From Candidatus Aerophobota bacterium (GTDB taxonomy: Bacteria > Aerophobota > Aerophobia > Aerophobales > B3-G15): 8,138 nt of DNA. Under the pieces are notes generated by a model, which was not told the DNA's origin, searched no databases, and saw only the letters and a program-made list of their open reading frames with translations. The stretch spans positions 1 through 8,138 of the forward strand of contig JAGGZA010000069.1 of NCBI GenBank assembly GCA_021162265.1, given 5' to 3'. Of this stretch, positions 1 through 6,258 are shown piece by piece; position 1 is the first letter of the stretch, and every line of letters begins with the position of its first letter. Made by a program: the position numbers and the translations under genes.

Positions 1-8
1 CATAGAGA

Positions 9-1646
9 ATGAGTGAATATAAAAATTATCATGTAAAGGTATATTATAGTTTTGAAACAGATGCAGTCACCATTCAAGAAACAGAATTCCTTGTAAAGCT
101 TAAAGTTTTCTTAGAGGATAAGCCCGGATCATTGGCTGATTTTTCTTCTCTAATAGCTAAGGCAGAAGGAAATATTTGCTTTTTTCATTACGACAGAGCT
201 GCAGATTGTAATAGAATTGTAGCAGAAGTGCAATTTAAAAATAGAAATAGCCTCGACAAATTCCTAAAATTAATAAGAGATAAAGATTACTCCTTTAAAA
301 AAGAAATGCTAAAAGATGAGATACAGGTAACAGCCCCAGAGAGTATATTGGAAATAAAAGTTAAGCTGGTTAACAAACCGGGCTCTTTAGCAAGCTTTTC
401 ACTCCTTCTAAAAAGGTATCATGCTAATGTAATTTATATGTTTTATAACGAAAGCATAGACTCTCAATCAGCAGATATAGCTTTGGCTACAGAAAATCCA
501 GAGGAAGTTAGCAATCTTCTCAGTGCTATAAATAATGAAGGATACAACTATAAAGTGGTATATAGAGGCTCAGATACAGAGAAAGTAGAGCAGATCATTG
601 GTCTTAAGTTAGTGGAAAAATTCTTTCTTCAATTACGGAAATTAATTAGTAATAAGGATGTTCAGGAACTTATAGAAATTGTTGATTCTTCAAAGAAGCT
701 TTCTGCTGAATTGGTGCATTTTTATTCAGAAGTAGGTAATTATTTAGAGAGAGGTGATGTATTCGCAAGTGTATTAACCTTCGCTTCTACATCTATAACG
801 AAGATCGGTAAAAATTTTTATGTTAAAGAACTGCCTCTTTTACAATTTGGTGATACCAAGCTTTTCACCTTTCGTCTCCCTACCGGGGGGAATATATTTA
901 TCTTTCGATATAAAGATGAAATAACAATGATTGATGCGGGATACGGATTATACTATGAGGATATTAAGAGACTTCTTAAACGAAAGAAAATGGATCCATC
1001 TTGTGTGAGAAAAATATTCATATCACATCCAGATGCCGATCATATAGGAAGCAGCGGATATTTTTCTGAGGAATTTGGCACACAAGTTTTTATGCATCCT
1101 GACTGTAAAGGGATAATAGATAACGAAAATAGAGCATATGGAACTAACACGAAACTTTTAAAATTAAACAGGCACTTCACTGTCCTGGTAAATAGGTTTA
1201 CAAAATGCAGGTATCCAAAGAAAATTAATTTCTTTTCAAAGTCAACTATAGATAAGATTGGGACCTTTAATGTGATAGATGCTTTCAAGATTGGCAATTT
1301 GAAATTTCAGGTATTGGAAAGTCATGGAGGTCATATCCCTGGTCAGGTATTTTTTCTTAATAGAGAATTTGGGCTGTTCTTTACTTCTGATTATTTAATA
1401 GATATTGACAGTCTTTCCGCTGAAGAAAAAGATTATATGAAGCTACCAAGATACCTGATGACAAGTACTAATATTGATAGCCAGGTTTTTCGCAAAGAAA
1501 CAAGAGCTCTTATGGATGTTATCTCTCTTTTAGATAAAGAGCTAAGGAACCAGGGTAAATTTTTGTTGATTTTTCCTGGGCATGGAGATTACTACCAATA
1601 TCAAGGAACATTCCCCTTTTCCACAAAAAGCAACCATACAAGGTGA
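9..1646 (+). CDS. Tandem ACT-like domains fused to a metallo-beta-lactamase-fold hydrolase
   Basis: The 545-residue product has three parts. Residues about 27-100 and 112-186 are two ACT-like repeats, each with the hallmark turn after the first strand (KPGSLADF at 38-45, KPGSLASF at 123-130). Residues about 190-265 look helical and act as a linker. Residues about 275-530 form a metallo-beta-lactamase fold: a Gly-rich strand region (PTGGN), IDAGYG near 308-313, the metal motif HPDADH at 340-345, HGGHIPG with H442, SD with D461, and PGHGD with H525. The likely metal ligands are H340, D342, D344, H345, H442, D461 and H525; the third position of HxHxDH is Asp, a variant also seen in ComEC-type members. 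ACT domains usually bind amino acids, so ligand-controlled hydrolysis or oxidoreduction is inferred; the substrate is unknown. There is no signal peptide, so it is probably cytoplasmic. An in-frame TAG at 3-5 puts the ATG at 9 immediately after a stop, which supports this start; the ribosome site is largely outside the window. Confidence 0.85.
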   Translation: MSEYKNYHVKVYYSFETDAVTIQETEFLVKLKVFLEDKPGSLADFSSLIAKAEGNICFFHYDRAADCNRIVAEVQFKNRNSLDKFLKLIRDKDYSFKKEMLKDEIQVTAPESILEIKVKLVNKPGSLASFSLLLKRYHANVIYMFYNESIDSQSADIALATENPEEVSNLLSAINNEGYNYKVVYRGSDTEKVEQIIGLKLVEKFFLQLRKLISNKDVQELIEIVDSSKKLSAELVHFYSEVGNYLERGDVFASVLTFASTSITKIGKNFYVKELPLLQFGDTKLFTFRLPTGGNIFIFRYKDEITMIDAGYGLYYEDIKRLLKRKKMDPSCVRKIFISHPDADHIGSSGYFSEEFGTQVFMHPDCKGIIDNENRAYGTNTKLLKLNRHFTVLVNRFTKCRYPKKINFFSKSTIDKIGTFNVIDAFKIGNLKFQVLESHGGHIPGQVFFLNREFGLFFTSDYLIDIDSLSAEEKDYMKLPRYLMTSTNIDSQVFRKETRALMDVISLLDKELRNQGKFLLIFPGHGDYYQYQGTFPFSTKSNHTR

Positions 1647-1774
1647 GCTATATTGACCAGATCTTACACTAAACATGAGGTTCATCTCTGTGTGGAGGTT
1701 ACTAAAACCTGTTACAAGAGATTGAGATAAACTTACTCTGATAAGTATCTGTGGAAGTCTCACTATTTTTATTT

Positions 1775-1781
1775 AGGAGGT
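1775..1781 (+). promoter_or_regulatory. Strong ribosome binding site for the alpha/beta hydrolase
   Basis: AGGAGGT lies four bases before the ATG at 1786 and is a near-perfect anti-16S match, so it fixes that start. The 139-base gap upstream (1647-1785) otherwise holds only a 5-bp inverted repeat (AGGTT/AACCT around 1697-1710) without a T-run. No convincing promoter or terminator was seen in it. Confidence 0.8.
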
Positions 1782-1785
1782 AACT

Positions 1786-2592
1786 ATGAGTTTTATTACT
1801 ACCAATGATGGTGTTAAAATTTACTACGAGGAAAGAGGCTATGGGAAACCTTTAGTCCTGATTCATGGTTGGGCTTGCAGTGGGAGATTTTTTGTGCGAA
1901 ACATTGACGTGTTAGCTCAATATTTTCAAGTGATTAACATGGATTTACGCGGACATGGTAAATCGGATAAGCCATCCTGGGGTTATAGAATCTCACGAAT
2001 GGCGAAAGATGTTAAAGACCTGATTGAAGCACTTAATTTAAATGAAGTTAATTTGCTTGGATGGTCCATGGGTGCTGCAATAATCTGGAGCTACATTGAC
2101 CTATTTGGTAACGAACATCTCGACAAGATTATCTTAGTAGACCAATCACCTCGGCAGTATTATGCCGCAGATTGGCGCTGGGGACAACCTTGGTGTTATG
2201 ATGCTGAGACACTGGCAGTCCTCTCAACCCAGCTCAGATATGACCCGGAGGGTACTGCCAGAGCAACAGTAGCAGCATGCCTTACAGATAAACCTACACC
2301 CAAACAGGAAAGTTTCTTCATTAAAGAAATTGTAAAATGCCCCGCTTGGATTCAGGCAACCATTATGGCTGATCATACCCACCTTGATTGGCGTGACCTT
2401 CTCCCCCATATCACATTGCCTACCTTAGTAATAGTTGGACGGAAAAGCAAGGTATTCCCCTGGGAGGGAAGTGCCTATGTGGGTGAACACATTCCTGGTG
2501 CTAAGACTGTTTTCTTTGAAAAAAGTGGTCATATGCCCTTTTACGAGGAAGCGGAAAAGTTCAACAGGGTCGTCAAGGAGTTCATTAGCTGA
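1786..2592 (+). CDS. Alpha/beta-fold hydrolase (esterase/lactonase-like)
   Basis: The 268-residue product is a typical single-domain alpha/beta hydrolase. The oxyanion-hole HGW is at 27-29, the DLRGHGKSD loop at 53-61, the nucleophile elbow GWSMG at 92-96 with Ser94, and the histidine loop SGHMPFYEE at 247-255 with His249. A cap region lies between about 120 and 205. The usual acid position after strand 7 reads GRKSKVFPW (218-226), with Ser where Asp is normal; D118 in ILVDQSP, after strand 6, could serve instead, as in LinB/DhaA-type haloalkane dehalogenases. There is no signal peptide, so it is probably cytoplasmic. The substrate cannot be told from sequence; esterase, lactonase or dehalogenase-like chemistry are all possible. 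It follows the ACT-MBL gene by 139 bases on the same strand and may or may not share its transcript. Confidence 0.88.
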   Translation: MSFITTNDGVKIYYEERGYGKPLVLIHGWACSGRFFVRNIDVLAQYFQVINMDLRGHGKSDKPSWGYRISRMAKDVKDLIEALNLNEVNLLGWSMGAAIIWSYIDLFGNEHLDKIILVDQSPRQYYAADWRWGQPWCYDAETLAVLSTQLRYDPEGTARATVAACLTDKPTPKQESFFIKEIVKCPAWIQATIMADHTHLDWRDLLPHITLPTLVIVGRKSKVFPWEGSAYVGEHIPGAKTVFFEKSGHMPFYEEAEKFNRVVKEFIS

Positions 2593-2604
2593 TATATTTT
2601 TGGC

Positions 2605-2624
2605 GTATCTCTTTATTGAGATAC
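2605..2624 (+). terminator. Possible weak intrinsic terminator after the hydrolase gene
   Basis: GTATCTC (2605-2611) and GAGATAC (2618-2624) form a perfect 7-bp stem around the loop TTTATT, 12 bases after the hydrolase stop codon. T-rich sequence follows (ATTTCTT, then TTTTT and TTTTTT tracts to 2649). The stem is AT-rich and the T-run is interrupted, so termination may be partial. Confidence 0.4.
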
Positions 2625-2694
2625 ATTTCTTGACTTTTTGTCCTTTTTTATAAATTGTGTAAAAGTCCATGTTTGTCATCGTTGGATTAAGAAT

Positions 2695-3291
2695 ATGTCT
2701 GAAGTTAAATTGAAGGGACCGGTATGGCTTATGCAACCTATTCCATATTTTGGGGAAACTTTAAGAGAAAAATGGATAGTGGAACCAAAAATCGATGGGT
2801 GGAGATTGCAGATAATAAGGTATCCTTCTGGTAAGCTGGAGTTCTGGGGTAGAAGACTGGAGAAAAATCCCAACTGGACAGATAAGCTGGAATTTTTAGT
2901 GGAAACAGCAAAAAAATTTCTTCCCTCCGGAACTATACTTGATTCCGAGCTTTATTCAACAGGAGGAAGAAGGTTCATTCCTTCTTTATTTGGTAAAAAC
3001 CCCAAGGTTGCTCCACTTATTTTCATTTTTGATGTCATTTTTTATCAGGGGAAATTTACAGGTAACCTCCCTTTAGAAAAACGCAGGCAAATTCTTAAAA
3101 AATTTCATTTAGAACCGCCTTTTTATTTAATTAAATACAGCAATCTTAAAGATATAACAGAAGACCTTCTTCGTATGATTAAAAAGGGATATGAAGGGAT
3201 AGTGGTAAAAAAGCTATCTTCCCTTTATCAATTAGCTGAGGATGGTCCTATGGCTACAGCAGACTGGCGAAAAATAAAACCAGGGAGGTAA
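2695..3291 (+). CDS. Minimal ATP-dependent DNA/RNA ligase: adenylation domain only
   Basis: From ATG 2695 the product has 198 residues and carries the nucleotidyltransferase motifs of ATP-dependent ligases. Motif I is EPKIDGWR (30-37), with K32 as the predicted AMP-accepting lysine. Others are GRRLEKN near 52-58, LDSEL (82-86) for motif III, FIFDVIF (110-116) for IIIa, EGIVVKK (168-173 region) for IV and WRKIKP (191-196) for V. The protein stops two residues after motif V, so the OB-fold domain with motif VI, which normally follows and is needed for efficient adenylation by ATP, is absent. The stop is real rather than a visible frameshift, because the next gene begins at once with its own ribosome site. 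A longer reading from TTG 2638 would add 19 residues (MSFFINC...), but these precede the conserved core and have no good ribosome site; support for ATG 2695 is also modest (GGA at 2684-2686). DNA or RNA specificity is undecided. Confidence 0.82.
   Translation: MSEVKLKGPVWLMQPIPYFGETLREKWIVEPKIDGWRLQIIRYPSGKLEFWGRRLEKNPNWTDKLEFLVETAKKFLPSGTILDSELYSTGGRRFIPSLFGKNPKVAPLIFIFDVIFYQGKFTGNLPLEKRRQILKKFHLEPPFYLIKYSNLKDITEDLLRMIKKGYEGIVVKKLSSLYQLAEDGPMATADWRKIKPGR
3282..3289 (+). promoter_or_regulatory. Ribosome binding site embedded in the ligase 3' end
   Basis: AGGGAGGT overlaps the last sense codons and the first base of the ligase TAA stop, four bases before the ATG at 3294. Terminating ribosomes on the ligase would sit over this site, which suggests translational coupling of the two genes. 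Confidence 0.8.
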
Positions 3292-3293
3292 AC

Positions 3294-3797
3294 ATGTCTG
3301 TAGGTAGATTCCAGGTAATGGCTACTCTACAGGCTGCAAGGGCTTTTGTGCTTGGGTTTCCTATTGAATCTGCCAAAAGCTGGGGACTTAACAGAGCTAT
3401 TTTTTATGCAGCCGCAAAAAAAGGGTTCAGGAAAGCTCTTCCTCCAGAGAGGATCACCATATCCAGATTAAGAGAGAAAGTGGAACCTGAATTGAGAGAA
3501 AGAATAGTTAAAACCTTTAAACCCTATACCCTGGGAGATGAGATGGCCTATAGTGTCAAAATAAATGAAACTACCTACTTTCTAATAGGAGACAAGATAC
3601 AAACTCCAGAGGATTTTGCCAAACAAATTGAGTCCCGTTTCAAAGGAAAGTTCGATAAAGCCTGGCAGGAAGCTATAGAACACTGTAAAAAATATGATGA
3701 GGGAATCCTTAAATCTCAGAGATATTTTTACGAGATGGTGTACAAACCAGTCAGAGATAAACTTGCCCAGCAATGGACTGCTTTAAGTAGTGAGTAA
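3294..3797 (+). CDS. Unrecognised 167-residue protein coupled to the ligase
   Basis: I do not recognise the family. The protein is soluble-looking and mostly helical, with no signal peptide and no clear membrane segment. Residues 5-48 contain a small-residue-rich segment (ATLQAARAFVLG, then SAKSWGLNRAIFYAAAKKGF), and residues 51-75 are charged and helical (LREKVEPELRERIVK). A short beta-like part around 84-100 (MAYSVKINETTYFLIGDK) is followed by charged, aromatic-rich helices to the end. I see no OB-fold pattern, zinc ligands or nuclease motif. It starts two bases after the ligase stop with a strong ribosome site, so the two proteins are almost certainly co-translated. A role as ligase partner or nucleic-acid-binding subunit is inference from that arrangement only. 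The real start is secure because of the adjacent AGGGAGGT. Confidence 0.8.
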   Translation: MSVGRFQVMATLQAARAFVLGFPIESAKSWGLNRAIFYAAAKKGFRKALPPERITISRLREKVEPELRERIVKTFKPYTLGDEMAYSVKINETTYFLIGDKIQTPEDFAKQIESRFKGKFDKAWQEAIEHCKKYDEGILKSQRYFYEMVYKPVRDKLAQQWTALSSE

Positions 3798-3848
3798 CCA
3801 AGGATTATTATCGCAATCTTATCTTAATCAGTAGAGTAGCAAGTTGAA

Positions 3849-3877
3849 TTGACAAGGTTTTAAAAGTGTAGTAAATT
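3849..3877 (+). promoter_or_regulatory. Sigma-70-type promoter of the amino acid ABC operon
   Basis: A perfect -35 TTGACA (3849-3854) is followed after 17 bases by TAAATT (3872-3877), which matches the -10 consensus at four of six positions. Transcription would begin near 3884, giving a leader of about 85 bases. That leader holds only a weak 5-bp pairing (AGAGG 3898-3902 with CCTCT 3917-3921); I recognise no riboswitch or T-box in it. Confidence 0.6.
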
Positions 3878-3968
3878 ATATCAGATTATTCTGTGCGAGA
3901 GGGAAACCACTTTAAACCTCTAATAGTTTAGAAAAATAGGTAAAATCTGCTAATAAAAGGAGAGGGAA

Positions 3969-4736
3969 ATGAGAAAAAATGCAAAAAGGTTGATAATGGT
4001 AGGTATGTTGGGTACACTGTTTATTTTTGGTCTTATGGGAGTATCTCTTGCTGAAAAACCTACGTATATCGTAGCTTCAGATATAGCCTGGCCACCTTTT
4101 GAAATGGTAGACGCACAAGGTAATTACGTTGGATTTGATCTTGATGTTATGAGGGAAATTGCAAAGTTAGAAGGGTATAATATTAAAATAGTTGACGTTG
4201 CCTTTGATTCCATCATTCCAGGTGTTGTCTCAGGTAAATACGATATAGGAGCCTCCGGATTTACCATAACTGAGAAAAGAGATAAAGTGGTAGACTTTTC
4301 AAAGCCTTACTGGAGTTCTGACCAGGCAATTCTAATTCGCAAAGACTCTGGCCTCAATATTATAACAGCTCTTTCTCAGGGACATACAGTGGGAGCACAG
4401 AGAGGAACAACAGGAGCTTCGTGGATTAAAGATAATTTAATTAAGAAGGGAGTAAATGTAAAGTTAAAAGTATACGAAACCTATCCGATGGCTGTGCTTG
4501 ATCTCCTGAATGGTAACATAGACGCCGTAATTCAGGATGAGCCTGCTTCCAGGGCATCGCTTGCCAAAGAAAAAAATATTGAGATGGCTGGGATTATAAT
4601 TACAGGGGAACAATTTGGATTCCTGGTAAAGGAAGGTGACCCCAAGGGGATACTCCCCAAAATCAATGATGGCATGGCAAAGCTAAAAGCATCAGGCAAG
4701 TGGGACAAGCTTGTAGAAAAATACTTCGGTAAATAA
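3969..4736 (+). CDS. Polar amino acid ABC transporter, periplasmic substrate-binding protein
   Basis: This 255-residue protein belongs to solute-binding family 3 (HisJ/GlnH/ArtJ-like). Residues 1-28 are a Sec signal peptide: a basic start (MRKNAKR), a hydrophobic core, then likely cleavage after SLA28. There is no lipobox cysteine, which suggests a soluble periplasmic protein and hence a diderm host. Ligand-site landmarks are WPPF (41-44), GFDLDV (55-60), GASGFTITEKR (94-104), where R104 and T99 are expected to hold the amino acid carboxylate, and IQDEP (188-192), where D190 is expected to hold the alpha-amine. These features indicate an L-amino acid ligand, but not which one. The ribosome site GGAGAGGG ends just before the ATG. 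It is the first gene of the operon, directly after a good promoter. Confidence 0.95.
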   Translation: MRKNAKRLIMVGMLGTLFIFGLMGVSLAEKPTYIVASDIAWPPFEMVDAQGNYVGFDLDVMREIAKLEGYNIKIVDVAFDSIIPGVVSGKYDIGASGFTITEKRDKVVDFSKPYWSSDQAILIRKDSGLNIITALSQGHTVGAQRGTTGASWIKDNLIKKGVNVKLKVYETYPMAVLDLLNGNIDAVIQDEPASRASLAKEKNIEMAGIIITGEQFGFLVKEGDPKGILPKINDGMAKLKASGKWDKLVEKYFGK

Positions 4737-4751
4737 TACTTAAGTTAATTA

Positions 4752-4783
4752 ATTCAAGGGGCAAAACTCATTGCCCCTTGAAT
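4752..4783 (+). repeat. 13-bp perfect hairpin between binding-protein and permease genes
   Basis: The arms ATTCAAGGGGCAA (4752-4764) and its exact complement (4771-4783) surround the loop AACTCA, 15 bases after the binding-protein stop. No T-run follows on either strand, so it is not a standard intrinsic terminator. By analogy with malE-malF type intergenic hairpins, it could protect the 3' end of the upstream message and raise binding-protein levels over the permease subunits; this is inference. Confidence 0.75.
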
Positions 4784-4823
4784 AATACTAAGCAGGGATG
4801 GTATTGCCATTAGTAAGATACTA

Positions 4824-5501
4824 TTGACAAGTATTTTTCCTCTCTTAAGAGGGACAATAACAACACTTGAACTCACCATTCTTCTTTTAGCTATAGGTCT
4901 TGCAATAGGGATATTTCTTGCTTTGGGTCAGGTGTATGGCCCCTTACCAGTGGTAGCGGTAATAAATATCTATGAAAGGTTTTTCAGGTCTATTCCCGCT
5001 CTGGTGCTTTTATTTTTGTTTTTCTTTGGTTCCTCTTACTTTGGGCTTAGTCTTTCTCCTTTTTTGTCTGCAGTGCTTGCTCTTGGATTTCGTTCCTCTG
5101 CCTATCAATCACAAATTTTTAGAGGAGCAATTCAGTCCATAGATGAAGGACAAATGATGGCAGCACGTGCCCTTGGAATGAAGGGATTCCAGGCAATTAA
5201 ATGCATTATTCTTCCCCAGGCTATTCGTTTAGCCATTCCACCCTGGTCAAATGAATACTCCAGTGTATTAAAGGACACCTCACTTGCTTATGCTGTTGGG
5301 GTGGTTGAACTTGTAAGAGAAGGAAGGTATATTATTGTGAGGACCTTTGAACCTATGCTGGTTTATATAACTATTGCTCTTGTGTATTTTGTTTTAACCT
5401 ATGCTGGTAATAAATTGCTTGCCTTTCTGGAGAAAAAATTAGCAGTGCCAGGGTATGAATTAAAACTTAAAGAGGCAAAGAGTACAAAATATGAGCGATA
5501 A
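4824..5501 (+). CDS. Polar amino acid ABC transporter permease (first subunit)
   Basis: This HisM/GlnP-type inner-membrane permease has 225 residues from TTG 4824. Hydrophobic segments lie near 14-36, 56-75, 79-93, 150-162 and 178-203. The cytoplasmic EAA loop is MAARALG (112-118) with P131, the surface expected to dock on the ATPase. The start is uncertain. TTG 4824 has no good ribosome site, and a nine-codon frame (ATG 4798 to TGA 4827) overlaps it as TTGA. An in-frame ATT at 4803 lies five bases after GGG (4795-4797), and starting there would give exactly the same N-terminal length before the RGT motif as the paralogous permease at 6255. The gene ends 11 bases inside the ATPase gene. It probably forms a heterodimer with the second permease. 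It shares a 67-bp identical block (5117-5183) with that gene. Confidence 0.9.
   Translation: MTSIFPLLRGTITTLELTILLLAIGLAIGIFLALGQVYGPLPVVAVINIYERFFRSIPALVLLFLFFFGSSYFGLSLSPFLSAVLALGFRSSAYQSQIFRGAIQSIDEGQMMAARALGMKGFQAIKCIILPQAIRLAIPPWSNEYSSVLKDTSLAYAVGVVELVREGRYIIVRTFEPMLVYITIALVYFVLTYAGNKLLAFLEKKLAVPGYELKLKEAKSTKYER
5117..5183 (+). repeat. 67-bp perfect direct repeat, copy 1 (in first permease)
   Basis: Every base from TTTTAGAGGAGC to CTTGGAATGAAG is identical to 6569-6635 in the second permease gene. It encodes about 22 residues covering the start of the EAA loop (residues about 99-120). Sequence on both sides diverges at once, even where the proteins remain similar. Confidence 0.95.
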
Positions 5502-6258
5502 AACCATAATTCTGAAAATAGAGGACATACATAAATCTTATGGAAAGGAAAAAGTACTAAAAGGAATTTCTTTTAGTGTTAAGGAAGGTGAGACCAAGGT
5601 AATCATAGGTCCATCAGGAACCGGGAAAAGCACCCTTCTTCGCTGTATAAATGGATTAACTAAACCAGATAAAGGGCATGTATGGCTTGATGGAGTGGAA
5701 ATAACCAACTCCAATGTGAATTTAGACCGGGTAAGGCAAAGTATAGGTATGGTCTTCCAGAATTTTAACCTCTTTACTCATTTAACTGCCCTTGACAATG
5801 TTCGTATTGGTCTTGTTAAAGTAAAAAAACTCCCCAGGGATGTCGCTACTGAAAAGGCAATAGCGATGCTGAAGAAGGTGGGATTGGAGAAAAAAGCACA
5901 TCTTTACCCTGCTCAGCTCTCAGGAGGACAGCAACAGAGAGTTAGCATAGCAAGAGCCCTTGCTATGGACCCCAAACTTATTTTATTTGATGAGCCAACA
6001 TCTGCTCTTGATCCTGAATTAATAGGGGAGGTACTATACGTTATGAAGAATCTTGCCGAAAGTGGAATGACCATGGTAGTAGTCTCTCATGAAATGGGTT
6101 TTGCTCGTTCTGTTTGTGATGAGATAATATTCCTGGATAAGGGGGTGGTCGTTGAACAGGGACCTCCTGATGTCTTATTTAACCATCCAAGGAATAAAAG
6201 GACCCGTGAATTTCTCTGTAAAATTAGTGAGCTATACGGTGAATCAGGAGAAAGATGA
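5491..6258 (+). CDS. Polar amino acid ABC transporter ATP-binding protein
   Basis: The 255-residue product is a complete ABC ATPase of the HisP/GlnQ type. In order it shows Walker A GPSGTGKST (40-48, K46), Q-loop Q90 in VFQNFNLF, signature LSGGQQQR (143-150), Walker B LILFDEPT (163-170; D167, E168), D-loop SALD (171-174) and the switch histidine H200 in VVSHEMGFA. All catalytic elements are intact. It acts on the cytoplasmic face and should energise both permeases, since it is the only ATPase in the operon. Its ATG overlaps the upstream permease by 11 bases, with AAAGAG at 5477-5482 as a modest ribosome site. Its TGA overlaps the next ATG as ATGA, so the three genes are translationally coupled. 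Confidence 0.97.
   Translation: MSDKTIILKIEDIHKSYGKEKVLKGISFSVKEGETKVIIGPSGTGKSTLLRCINGLTKPDKGHVWLDGVEITNSNVNLDRVRQSIGMVFQNFNLFTHLTALDNVRIGLVKVKKLPRDVATEKAIAMLKKVGLEKKAHLYPAQLSGGQQQRVSIARALAMDPKLILFDEPTSALDPELIGEVLYVMKNLAESGMTMVVVSHEMGFARSVCDEIIFLDKGVVVEQGPPDVLFNHPRNKRTREFLCKISELYGESGER

Noticed and set aside
1722..1750. Promoter TTGAGA upstream of the alpha/beta hydrolase
   Set aside because: No acceptable -10 hexamer at 16-18 bases; TAAGTA lies 14 bases away.
2630..2654. Promoter TTGACT ... TATAAA upstream of the ligase
   Set aside because: The spacing is only 13 bases, too short for a sigma-70 promoter. No -10 element was found at 16-18 bases.
2638..2694. Extension of the ligase to the upstream TTG (19 extra residues)
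   Set aside because: The added residues precede the conserved ligase core, there is no ribosome site before the TTG, and the segment is T-rich intergenic sequence following a hairpin. ATG 2695 is preferred, though its own ribosome site is weak.
2425..2736. Antisense open frame of 103 codons over the hydrolase end and ligase start
   Set aside because: It lies opposite two convincing genes, has no ribosome site, and its translation shows no domain or family pattern. The same holds for the antisense frames at 1040-1297, 2676-2873, 3582-3773 and 6384-6605.
3798..3830. Intrinsic terminator after the 167-residue protein gene
   Set aside because: The only pairing (GATT with AATC around 3803-3820) is four bases with no T-run.
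3884..3968. Riboswitch or T-box in the ABC operon leader
   Set aside because: The leader is only about 85 bases, with a weak 5-bp pairing, and lacks the conserved elements of lysine, glycine or glutamine riboswitches or a T-box.
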